NCBI GenBank assembly: GCA_903869975.1
Contig: CAIQBF010000014.1
Location: 1-21,810, forward strand
Source of the DNA: an uncultured bacterium
GTDB lineage: Bacteria > Patescibacteriota > Minisyncoccia > Phycocordibacterales > UBA9973
Reading direction: 5' to 3'
DNA: 21,810 bases
Both the position numbers and the translations under genes were made by a program. Shown here in pieces: positions 13,048 through 19,676 of the stretch (positions within the stretch are counted from its first letter, which is position 1; the number at the start of each line of letters is the position of its first letter). The notes below the pieces were generated by a model. That model was not told the origin of the DNA and did not search any database. It saw only the letters and a program-made list of their open reading frames with translations.

Positions 13048-13341
13048 ATGGCGCAAGAAAATGAATCTTTTCGTGACGAATTCTTTACTACAATGGATGA
13101 AGATAGCTGTCGACAAGCCACCTATTCCGCGCATATTTGTGGAACACTTTCGCTTGTTGCTTTCATGGGCAGGATCGCCGTCTTTGTAGACGAAGCACTA
13201 TTTAAGTACCCGCCCCTATTCCTTATGATTATCGGAAGCTCGCTCTTTGCGAGCTCGATACTTTTACGACTCTTTTCACTCAGCGGTAGTCATCCGCCAA
13301 AACTTTGGAAAATCGTACTCGCTACGCTTTCCCACCAATAA
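13048..13341 (+). CDS. Unrecognised 97-aa membrane protein
   Basis: I do not recognise this protein. An acidic N-terminus (MAQENESFRDEFFTTMDED) precedes two predicted membrane segments, about residues 31-48 (CGTLSLVAFMGRIAVFV) and 54-76 (PPLFLMIIGSSLFASSILLRL), followed by a short basic end (HPPKLWKIVLATL). Both termini would be on the same side. It is transcribed on the plus strand, between tuf and fusA, opposite to all ribosomal genes around it, and a strong terminator follows the stop. This position is unusual, because tuf normally follows fusA directly. No Shine-Dalgarno sequence precedes the ATG. Confidence 0.65.
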   Translation: MAQENESFRDEFFTTMDEDSCRQATYSAHICGTLSLVAFMGRIAVFVDEALFKYPPLFLMIIGSSLFASSILLRLFSLSGSHPPKLWKIVLATLSHQ

Positions 13342-13342
13342 C

Positions 13343-13376
13343 AAATCCCCCCGCTTGGTTTCAAGCGGGGGGATTT
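13343..13376. terminator. Bidirectional terminator between the 97-aa gene and fusA
   Basis: A perfect 14-bp GC-rich inverted repeat (AAATCCCCCCGCTT / AAGCGGGGGGATTT) with a 6-nt loop, between convergent genes. It ends the fusA transcript and therefore separates fusA from tuf. Confidence 0.92.
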
Positions 13377-13389
13377 TACTAAATCTGAA

Positions 13390-15555
13390 TTATACAGTCG
13401 TTGTGCGAGTCTTTACGATCTCATCAGCAACGTTGCGAGGCACAATGTCGTAGCGGAGGAATTCCATCGTGAATCCAGCGCGGCCTTCCGTCATTGAACG
13501 GAGGCTCGTCATGTAACCGAACATTTCAGAGAGCGGCACCACAGCTTTGACGGCCTGGTTGAGTCCGCGCTGTTCCATACCTTCGATGATTCCGCGCTTT
13601 GACGAGAGTGATCCAGTGACGTCTCCCATGAACTTGTCTGGAGTGACGACTTCGACACTCATCATTGGCTCGAGGATTACCGGGTTTGCGCGCTTCGCTG
13701 CTTCCTGTACGGCCATTGAGGCTGCGATTTTGAAAGCCATTTCGTTTGAGTCCACATCGTGGTACGAACCGTCCCACATTTCGACGGAGACATCCACCAT
13801 TTTGAATCCAGCAACAACTCCACGGTCGAGACCTTCCTTGAATCCCTTTTCACAGGCTGGGATGTACTCAAGTGGGATCGCTCCTCCCTTGATAGTGTTG
13901 ATGACCTCGAAGTGAGCTTCGCGCTTAGTGTTACGTGGAAGGTCTTCGATTTCTTCCTTGGTCATTGGAACCATAGGCTTCATCTTGATCTTAACGTGTC
14001 CGTAGTTTCCACGTCCACCCGTCTGCTTGATGTACTTGCCTTCTGCTTCTGATTCGCCGCTGATAGTTTCGCGGTACGCAACCTGTGGCTTACCAACGTT
14101 GACCTCAACAGTAAATTCGCGCTTCAAGCGATCGACGATGATTTCGAGGTGAAGTTCTCCCATTCCAGCGATAATTGTCTCGCCTGTTTCCTGGTCTGTC
14201 GAAACGCGGAATGTAGGATCTTCCTGACCGAGACGGTTGAGGGCCATACCCATTTTTTCCTGGTCGGCTTTCGTCTTAGGCTCGATACGCATCGAGATAA
14301 CCGGTTCTGGGAAGACGATACGGTCAAGTGCGATTGGGTGCTCAGGCTCACAGAGTGTGTCGGATGTGATCGCTTCTTTGAGACCAACGGCTGCCGCGAT
14401 TTCTCCCGCAAATACTTTCTTTACTTCTTCGCGTTCGTTTGCGTGCATACGGACGATACGGCCGACGCGCTCTTTGTTGCGAGTACGTGGGTTGTAGACA
14501 TATGAACCTGCAGTAAGAGTTCCTGAGTAGACACGGAAGAAGATGAGCTGTCCGACGAATGGGTCTGACGCAACCTTGAACGCGAGTGCTGAGAGTGGTT
14601 CGTTGTCGTTTGCAGTGATAGTAACTTCTTCATCTGTATCAGGGTTGATAGCATGCATTGGCGGCATATCAGATGGTGACGGAAGGTAGTCTACGACTGA
14701 GTCGAGCACGAGCTGAACACCCTTGTTCTTAAGCGCAGTTCCAGCGAGGACCGGGAAGATTGTGTTCGCGATAACGGCCTTGCGGAGGACCACCTTGAGT
14801 TCTGCGAGTGATGGCTCTTTGCCGTCGAGGTATGCAGTCATCATAGCGTCATCATTTGCAACGATAGCTTCGATGAGCTCGCCACGGTATTTTGCAACGT
14901 CTGCTTTCATGTCCTCTGGAATATTGTCAGATACGACAACCTTCTCACCCTTGTCCCCTTCAAAGCGGACAGCCTTGTTTGCAAGGAGGTCGATGACACC
15001 TTCGAATTTATCTTCGAGACCAATTGGGAGGTGGAGGCGGACAGCTTTCTTGGAAAGACGGTCAAGGATAGAAGCAAATGATTTCTCAAAGTTCGCACCA
15101 GTACGGTCGAGCTTGTTGATGAAACACACGCGAGGAACGTTGGCCTCGTCGGCGTAGCGCCAGTTCGTCTCAGACTGTGGTTCAACGCCGGCAACGCCGT
15201 CGAAGACAACAACAGCTCCGTCGAGAACGCGAAGCGAGCGCTTCACCTCAACAGTGAAGTCGATGTGTCCAGGAGTGTCGATGAGGTTGAAGCGGAACTT
15301 CTTGTTCGCATCTTTTTTGTCATCAACGTAGCTCGGTGTCCAAAAACATGTGGTGGCAGCTGAAGTGATCGTAATACCACGCTCGCGCTCCTGCTCCATC
15401 CAGTCCATCACTGCCTCACCCTCGTGCACCTCACCAATCTTGTGTGAGACCCCCGTGTAGAAAAGCACACGCTCTGATGTCGTGGTCTTACCTGCGTCGA
15501 TGTGGGCAATGATACCGAAGTTACGAACTTTATTGAGAGGATAATCGCGTTCCAT
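13390..15555 (-). CDS. fusA: Elongation factor G
   Basis: GTPase that drives translocation and, with RRF, ribosome recycling. The G1 motif AHIDAGKTTT is near residue 18, then GITITSAATTCFW (switch I), DTPGHIDFTVEVKRSLRVLDGAV (G3) and NKLDRTGANF (G4). Domain II has GQLIFFRVYSGTL; domain IV has the GGRGNYGHVK motif and domain V the LSSKRGIIEGMEQRG pattern. Its 721 aa are slightly over E. coli (704). An open frame runs 48 codons upstream through the promoter and terminator; the ATG at 15555 (MERDYPLNKVRNFGIIAHID) is the family start. It forms a separate unit after the rpsG terminator. Confidence 0.98.
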   Translation of the reverse strand: MERDYPLNKVRNFGIIAHIDAGKTTTSERVLFYTGVSHKIGEVHEGEAVMDWMEQERERGITITSAATTCFWTPSYVDDKKDANKKFRFNLIDTPGHIDFTVEVKRSLRVLDGAVVVFDGVAGVEPQSETNWRYADEANVPRVCFINKLDRTGANFEKSFASILDRLSKKAVRLHLPIGLEDKFEGVIDLLANKAVRFEGDKGEKVVVSDNIPEDMKADVAKYRGELIEAIVANDDAMMTAYLDGKEPSLAELKVVLRKAVIANTIFPVLAGTALKNKGVQLVLDSVVDYLPSPSDMPPMHAINPDTDEEVTITANDNEPLSALAFKVASDPFVGQLIFFRVYSGTLTAGSYVYNPRTRNKERVGRIVRMHANEREEVKKVFAGEIAAAVGLKEAITSDTLCEPEHPIALDRIVFPEPVISMRIEPKTKADQEKMGMALNRLGQEDPTFRVSTDQETGETIIAGMGELHLEIIVDRLKREFTVEVNVGKPQVAYRETISGESEAEGKYIKQTGGRGNYGHVKIKMKPMVPMTKEEIEDLPRNTKREAHFEVINTIKGGAIPLEYIPACEKGFKEGLDRGVVAGFKMVDVSVEMWDGSYHDVDSNEMAFKIAASMAVQEAAKRANPVILEPMMSVEVVTPDKFMGDVTGSLSSKRGIIEGMEQRGLNQAVKAVVPLSEMFGYMTSLRSMTEGRAGFTMEFLRYDIVPRNVADEIVKTRTTTV

Positions 15556-15619
15556 GTGAATACTTATATATATAATAAGGCTATTAAAAAAAGAGGACAC
15601 CGAGTCCGCTTGTTCGCAA

Positions 15620-15648
15620 ACTATACAGAATAGTATGCGTTTTTGCAA
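15620..15648 (-). promoter_or_regulatory. Promoter of fusA
   Basis: On the minus strand TTGCAA (15643-15648), a 17-nt spacer and TATAGT (15620-15625). It starts right after the rpsG terminator. The layout is almost identical to the rpsL promoter (TTGCAT, 17 nt, TATAGT). Transcription would start near 15613, leaving an AT-rich leader of about 57 nt. Confidence 0.75.
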
Positions 15649-15649
15649 G

Positions 15650-15675
15650 AAAAAATCCCCTTTCGGGGATTTTTT
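15650..15675 (-). terminator. Terminator of the rpsL-rpsG operon
   Basis: AAAAAATCCCC pairs with GGGGATTTTTT around a TTTC loop, followed by more T-rich sequence on either strand, 17 nt past the rpsG stop. Confidence 0.88.
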
Positions 15676-15692
15676 CGGTTGTTTTGTTTTTG

Positions 15693-16163
15693 TTACCAAG
15701 CAAGGTGCGCGAACGCTTTGTTGGACTCGGCCATTTTCTTCGTGTCGTCACGCTTTTTGATAGCGGCACCTTCGTTGTTGAAGGCTGACATGAGCTCAGT
15801 AGCGAGTTTCTCTGCCATAGGCTTACCCTTTCCACCGCGAGCGGCGTCAATGATCCAGCGGTATGCAAGAGCCTGTTTGCGTTCAGGGCGAACTTCACGA
15901 GGAACCTGATAGTTTGCTCCACCCACGCGGCGTGAGCGAACTTCAATAGCAGGGCCAACGTTTTTGATAGCTGCGTCGAATATTTCGAGCGGGTTCTCAA
16001 CGGCCATCTTTTCCTTGATGATATCAAGGGCTCCGTAGACACACTTGCGGGAAGTCTCTTTGCGGCCATCGAGCATCACGTAGTTGATGAATTTCTCAAG
16101 GCGCTCAGATCCGTAGACAATGTCTGCTCCGGGGATATTTCGTTTTTTGACTGGTCTTCGCAT
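15693..16163 (-). CDS. rpsG: Small-subunit ribosomal protein uS7
   Basis: Nucleates assembly of the small-subunit head and lies near the E site. Typical features: MRRPVKKRNIPGADIVYGS, then KFINYVMLDGRKETSRKCVYGALD, EIFDAAIKNVGPAIEVRSRRVGGANYQVP (family signature) and RWIIDAARGGKGKPMAEKLA. Its 156 aa equal the short form of the family. It lies 33 nt after rpsL and is followed by a terminator. Confidence 0.97.
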   Translation of the reverse strand: MRRPVKKRNIPGADIVYGSERLEKFINYVMLDGRKETSRKCVYGALDIIKEKMAVENPLEIFDAAIKNVGPAIEVRSRRVGGANYQVPREVRPERKQALAYRWIIDAARGGKGKPMAEKLATELMSAFNNEGAAIKKRDDTKKMAESNKAFAHLAW

Positions 16164-16196
16164 AGTAAGTTGATAGGTTAGAGATTATGTTTGCTG

Positions 16197-16622
16197 TTAT
16201 TTCTTAACGGCTGCCTTAGGGCGCTTGTTACCGTAGAGTGAGCGTGACTGGCGGCGCTTTTCAACTCCTGCCGTGTCGAGACGTCCACGAACGATGTGGT
16301 AACGAACTCCGATAAGGTCCTTCACACGTCCACCGCGGAGCATGACGACTGAGTGTTCCTGAAGGTTGTGTCCCTCACCTGGAATGTAGGCAGTGACTTC
16401 CATACCGTTCGAAAGACGAACACGGGCGATCTTACGGAGCGCTGAGTTCGGCTTCTTAGGAGTGGTAGTAGTAACCTTCGTGCATACGCCACGCTTGAAT
16501 GGAGCCGGATAGAAAATCGGGCGGTTCTTGAGCGCGTTAAAGCCGCGAGACAATGCTGTCGTGCGGGACTTTTGGATGACCTTCTTACGGCCTTTCTTTG
16601 AAAGCTGGTTTAATGTTGGCAT
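16197..16622 (-). CDS. rpsL: Small-subunit ribosomal protein uS12
   Basis: Lies at the decoding centre and affects accuracy and streptomycin response. Motifs: RGVCTKVTTTTPKKPNSALRK at residues 44-64, then GEGHNLQEHSVVMLRGGRVKDL. A 13-residue insertion after residue 20 (about ALSRGFNALKNRPIFYP) gives 141 aa, like Gram-positive uS12 rather than the 124-aa E. coli form. The conserved KDLPGVRY motif reads KDLIGVRY here, so the proline at the position of E. coli P91 is isoleucine (residue 104). The lysines of KKPNS and RVKDL, the classical streptomycin sites, are kept. It is the first gene of its unit with its own promoter. Confidence 0.96.
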   Translation of the reverse strand: MPTLNQLSKKGRKKVIQKSRTTALSRGFNALKNRPIFYPAPFKRGVCTKVTTTTPKKPNSALRKIARVRLSNGMEVTAYIPGEGHNLQEHSVVMLRGGRVKDLIGVRYHIVRGRLDTAGVEKRRQSRSLYGNKRPKAAVKK

Positions 16623-16700
16623 GTAGATAATTACTATAAAAAAGCCGCTTCTGCCCGGAATGCAACTCTAACCTATCCGAGGGGAACTGCTTAGGTCGAT

Positions 16701-16729
16701 ACTATACATATATATGCCTAAAAATGCAA
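16701..16729 (-). promoter_or_regulatory. Promoter of rpsL-rpsG
   Basis: On the minus strand TTGCAT (16724-16729), a 17-nt spacer and TATAGT (16701-16706). Transcription would start near 16694, giving a leader of about 72 nt with a weak ACCTA/TAGGT dyad. No clear terminator for the upstream surface-protein gene was found before it. Confidence 0.75.
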
Positions 16730-16805
16730 GGCAGCATGTCCCCGCGCCCCTCCCGAGGGCTTCCGCAAAGGATGTTCGGTACTTTTTGAGCGGGGAAACT
16801 TCTGC

Positions 16806-18680
16806 TTATATTTTGAATTTCTGGGAAAGATATCCTTTTGTAACAGATGCTTCAGTCCCAGACACAACGGTTTGGTATGTACCATCTGGAAGTTTTCGAT
16901 CAATTCGAACGTTATAGGTGCCATTCGGCAAAAGTGCATAATAGCGACCTCGAGCATCAGCAATACGATGCATAACTTCAATACCCGTGGAAACATTGGA
17001 GATACGAATAAGTGCGTATGAAAGCGGCATCCCCGTTGAGGCTTCGAGGACATCGCCATACGGGCGGGAATGTGAACCAAAATGGCGGACAAGGTAGAGC
17101 AAAAGATACAGCGCCATAACAATGAGGTTGTATGGTCTCGGGGCAAAGACCACCGCCACAAGCGCAACAACAAATCCAACCCCGAAGAATACATCCGCAA
17201 GATGGCGTAGGATTTTCTCGCGTTTTGAATAGAATTTCATGAGGTTTTGCTGCTTTTTGGCAAACTCATTCCAGTCAAAATGCTCTGGATCCATTGGAAT
17301 GTTCTTGTAAATAACGCCTCCGGCATCATCCACGCGGAAATATTCGCCGAAATACAGGTCTCGATACAATTCATCATGATCTTGTCCGACCAGCTTCTGC
17401 GAAGGGAAAACATAGTTTGTCTTGTTTGCAAAAATCGTATAGGTGCCCGGTTGGGGAACCACGAAACCAAAACGCCCATCAAGGTCGGTCAGTCCTGAGG
17501 TGATCTCATTACCCTCCATGTCTTTGAGCGTTACATATGCAGGATCGAGCGGCTGCTTGGTTACACTGTCATACACAGTCCCCCACGGACGGCGACGCTT
17601 CTTAAGACCAAGCGCCGCAAGAAGGAGCGACCACAAGCGAGCAGGCAGAAGTACTACCTCTGAAAATGAAAGTGGGTTAAGGAATAGCGACGAGGCCACG
17701 GTAAACGAAGTACTCGCAACTACACCGGTCGTAGCAACAACAGCAGTCGTTGTTTTGACTTTAGGGTCTCCGAAAATACGGCTAATTTTCGTATACGCAG
17801 AATCAACCGTTTCGGTAATGGAACAATAACTACTCTGTATTTGCCCAACCACAATACCAAGGAAATCAGTTGCGGTACTCGGTACACATGTTGGCGTCCC
17901 GCCAATAATCGGAGCAGGAGCTGGTACTGGAACAGGCGACGGCACCGGCGTAGGCACGGGAATTGGCGTCGGTGTCGGAATAGGAAATGGAGTTGGAGTG
18001 GGAATCGGCGTCGGTGTCGGAATAGGAAATGGTGTTGGAGTGGGTGTTGGTGATGGCTGCGGATTTGGGAATGGTGTTGGCGTAGGCTCAGGAGTAGGCA
18101 GTGGATCAGGCGTCGGCGTAGGCAACGGATCAGGAGTAGGCGTCGGAACAGGTGGAGGTGGCACTACGCCTCCTCCACCGCCTCCTCCACCACCAGAACC
18201 GGGGCGCCAATCAGTCGTAACACAAGCATTACCAAGCGCGCAATCGAATTTCATCCATCCACTGCCAGAAACCCAGGCCCAACCAGAAAATTCACCAGTA
18301 GTAGGATTAATCCGTACGCCCGTTGGCGTCGCGCTTGGAGCGAAGTTGACCCAGCTTGCGGACGAACCCCACCCATACCCCGAAAGAACGCCGGAAACAG
18401 TGTTGTGGACGCCCGAGCAGGCACCTCCGCATGTCGGTGCAAGATTGATCCACCCTGCTTGCGGAGACCAGATGTCACCTGTAACGACACTATCGGTAAT
18501 AGTTACGGCCTCACCGTTTGTAGTCGTCCAATACACGAGCGTATACGATGAACAATCAGAATTCGAACAAAGTCGTGACGTGGACGATGGCAAAATATGC
18601 CCCGTTCCCGCAAAAGCCAAGGCGGGTGCAAAAAAACCGGCTAGTACTGAGATGAAAGTGATGAAGCGTCGCATTCGCAT
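16806..18680 (-). CDS. Large exported protein with Trp-rich repeats, Pro/Thr linker and two carboxypeptidase-regulatory-like domains
   Basis: About 624 aa. A signal peptide ends near AFAG (residue 24). Residues 68-145 hold three Trp-rich units (SPQAGWINLAP, SSASWVNFAPS, GWAWVSGSGWMKF) of the kind frequent in Parcubacteria surface proteins. A poly-Gly stretch and then an about 85-residue Pro/Thr linker follow (172-257). A hydrophobic region (about 309-360) could cross the membrane; after a basic stop (KKRRR) comes a beta domain RPWGTVYDSVTKQPLDPAYV with DLDGRFGFVVP, like carboxypeptidase regulatory (CarboxypepD_reg) domains. Two more membrane segments (497-533) precede a second such domain (RPYGDVLEASTGMPLSYALI). 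The ATG at 18680 lies 4 nt after the membrane protease stop; the ATG at 18674 is an alternative. Likely a surface or envelope protein; its role is unknown. Confidence 0.75.
   Translation of the reverse strand: MRMRRFITFISVLAGFFAPALAFAGTGHILPSSTSRLCSNSDCSSYTLVYWTTTNGEAVTITDSVVTGDIWSPQAGWINLAPTCGGACSGVHNTVSGVLSGYGWGSSASWVNFAPSATPTGVRINPTTGEFSGWAWVSGSGWMKFDCALGNACVTTDWRPGSGGGGGGGGGVVPPPPVPTPTPDPLPTPTPDPLPTPEPTPTPFPNPQPSPTPTPTPFPIPTPTPIPTPTPFPIPTPTPIPVPTPVPSPVPVPAPAPIIGGTPTCVPSTATDFLGIVVGQIQSSYCSITETVDSAYTKISRIFGDPKVKTTTAVVATTGVVASTSFTVASSLFLNPLSFSEVVLLPARLWSLLLAALGLKKRRRPWGTVYDSVTKQPLDPAYVTLKDMEGNEITSGLTDLDGRFGFVVPQPGTYTIFANKTNYVFPSQKLVGQDHDELYRDLYFGEYFRVDDAGGVIYKNIPMDPEHFDWNEFAKKQQNLMKFYSKREKILRHLADVFFGVGFVVALVAVVFAPRPYNLIVMALYLLLYLVRHFGSHSRPYGDVLEASTGMPLSYALIRISNVSTGIEVMHRIADARGRYYALLPNGTYNVRIDRKLPDGTYQTVVSGTEASVTKGYLSQKFKI
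17961..18044. repeat. Tandem 42-bp duplication in the Pro/Thr linker
   Basis: Two adjacent 42-bp copies (17961-18002 and 18003-18044) differ at 2 positions. Each encodes a 14-residue Pro/Thr unit of the linker. Shorter repeats of similar composition extend over about 17914-18175, including two copies of a GGATCAGG-containing unit near 18100-18130. This is coding low-complexity DNA, not a CRISPR array; the copies suggest recent slippage or recombination. Confidence 0.85.
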
Positions 18681-18684
18681 ACGA

Positions 18685-19317
18685 TTAAGAAAACGAAACA
18701 GGAATACCAGTAATGAGAGAGAAAAGATACGCAACGACGGGCGAAATCATCGGCCAGAGAAATATGATAAAAAGAATCAAGAGCGGGAGGGATAGATTCT
18801 CAACCACCGACTGAAGGCGACTCGTTCGCTCAGGTAAAAGAGCAAAAAGTATCTTAGATCCATCGAGTGGAGGAATAGGTATAAGGTTAAACAGAGCAAG
18901 AAGTAAATTGACGAGCGTAATAGATGAAGCAATCGCAATAAATGCCGGGGCCCCTGCGCCAAACACAGTCGCAAAACGAATACCAAAACCAAAGATCAAA
19001 GCAAGTCCCAGGTTTGCGACAATACCCGCCCCCGCAACAATAATGGTTCCCATTCTCTTATTGCGAAGATTGCGCTCATTGTAGGGCACAGGCTTAGCCC
19101 ATCCGATAATAAAGCCAGCATGGGTAATGACAAGCAATAGCGGTAAGATAACCGAACCCACAATATCGATATGGCGAAGCGGGTTGAGTGACAGGCGCCC
19201 TGCATAGCGGGCAGTCGGATCCCCCTGAGAATCAGCGGCAAAGCCGTGAGCAAGCTCATGCACGACCACCGACATAATAAGCACGATCACATAGAAAATA
19301 GTATTTACTCCTTGCAT
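18685..19317 (-). CDS. Site-2-type membrane metalloprotease (M50 family)
   Basis: Intramembrane zinc protease. The HELAH motif is at residues 20-24 inside the first membrane segment, and PIPPLDGSKI supplies the third zinc ligand (D) in a later one. The GRLSLNPLRHIDIVGSVILPL segment is typical of the compact archaeal/CPR M50 branch. At 210 aa it lacks PDZ or CBS additions. At least five membrane segments are predicted. It lies upstream of, and 4 nt from, the large exported protein gene, so the two are probably cotranscribed; the protease may process or regulate envelope proteins, but a direct link to this partner is inference. It is divergent from rpmB; the two promoters overlap around the protease start codon. 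Confidence 0.88.
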   Translation of the reverse strand: MQGVNTIFYVIVLIMSVVVHELAHGFAADSQGDPTARYAGRLSLNPLRHIDIVGSVILPLLLVITHAGFIIGWAKPVPYNERNLRNKRMGTIIVAGAGIVANLGLALIFGFGIRFATVFGAGAPAFIAIASSITLVNLLLALFNLIPIPPLDGSKILFALLPERTSRLQSVVENLSLPLLILFIIFLWPMISPVVAYLFSLITGIPVSFS

Positions 19318-19340
19318 AGAATGTATCTCTATGATAGCAT
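19312..19340 (+). promoter_or_regulatory. Promoter of rpmB
   Basis: TTGCAT (19312-19317), a 17-nt spacer and TAGCAT (19335-19340), the same layout as the rpsL and fusA promoters. Transcription would start near 19347, about 13 nt before the ATG. It overlaps the start codon and the promoter of the divergent membrane protease gene. Confidence 0.6.
19331..19336 (-). promoter_or_regulatory. Extended -10 of the membrane protease gene
   Basis: On the minus strand TATCAT with TG one base upstream (TGCTATCAT). No -35 match is seen at 16-18 nt. Its start would lie about 7 nt before the ATG. It overlaps the rpmB -10 region. Confidence 0.4.
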
Positions 19341-19359
19341 GCTACGCACAAATACCTAT

Positions 19360-19605
19360 ATGGCAAAAGTATGCGCAATAACTAAAAAGGGCTCGATTAT
19401 GGCGGGTGGTTACTCGAACCGAACTCGTGCAACAAAGTTCAATCCGACTGGTATGGTACGCAAGTATCCAAACCTCCAGAAGAAGCATGTCTTCGTAGCT
19501 GAGCTCGGAAAAACCTTCGTTCTCGACGTTTCGACTCGCGGAATCCGCACCATCACAAAACTCGGTGCATTCGCAGCGCTCAAGAAAGCTGGAATCATTA
19601 AGTAG
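19360..19605 (+). CDS. rpmB: Large-subunit ribosomal protein bL28
   Basis: A small protein of the large subunit. The sequence MAKVCAITKKGSIMAGGYS, then RTRATKFNPTGMVRKYPNLQKKH and VSTRGIRTITKLGAF, matches bL28, with the conserved PNLQ and VS.RG.RTI.K.G segments. Its 81 aa compare with 78 in E. coli. Zinc-binding CxxC pairs are not present. The frame is open for 38 codons upstream, but the ATG at 19360 is the family start and lies just after a predicted promoter. A terminator follows 23 nt after the stop. It is transcribed alone, without rpmG (bL33), which is its E. coli neighbour. Confidence 0.93.
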   Translation: MAKVCAITKKGSIMAGGYSNRTRATKFNPTGMVRKYPNLQKKHVFVAELGKTFVLDVSTRGIRTITKLGAFAALKKAGIIK

Positions 19606-19627
19606 TTTTTGTTTTTAAAACCCACTA

Positions 19628-19654
19628 GAAAAGCCGCCCATCGGGCGGCTTTTC
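19628..19654. terminator. Bidirectional terminator between rpmB and the large surface protein gene
   Basis: A perfect 12-bp inverted repeat (GAAAAGCCGCCC / GGGCGGCTTTTC) with a 3-nt loop, between convergent genes. Confidence 0.9.
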
Positions 19655-19676
19655 TTCTTCGTATCTACCGAGGATT

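Noticed and set aside
15556..15699. Longer N-terminus of EF-G
   Set aside because: The extra 48 residues run through a terminator and a promoter, and the family start is at 15555.
17914..18175. Possible CRISPR-like repeats
   Set aside because: The repeats are short, of changing length, lie within a coding frame, have no regular spacers, and no cas gene is near.
17998..18795. Plus-strand frame coding a Gly/Val-rich protein opposite the Pro/Thr linker
   Set aside because: It is the mirror of the Pro/Thr linker of the exported protein, where repeated codons leave the opposite strand open. It has no promoter or terminator of its own.
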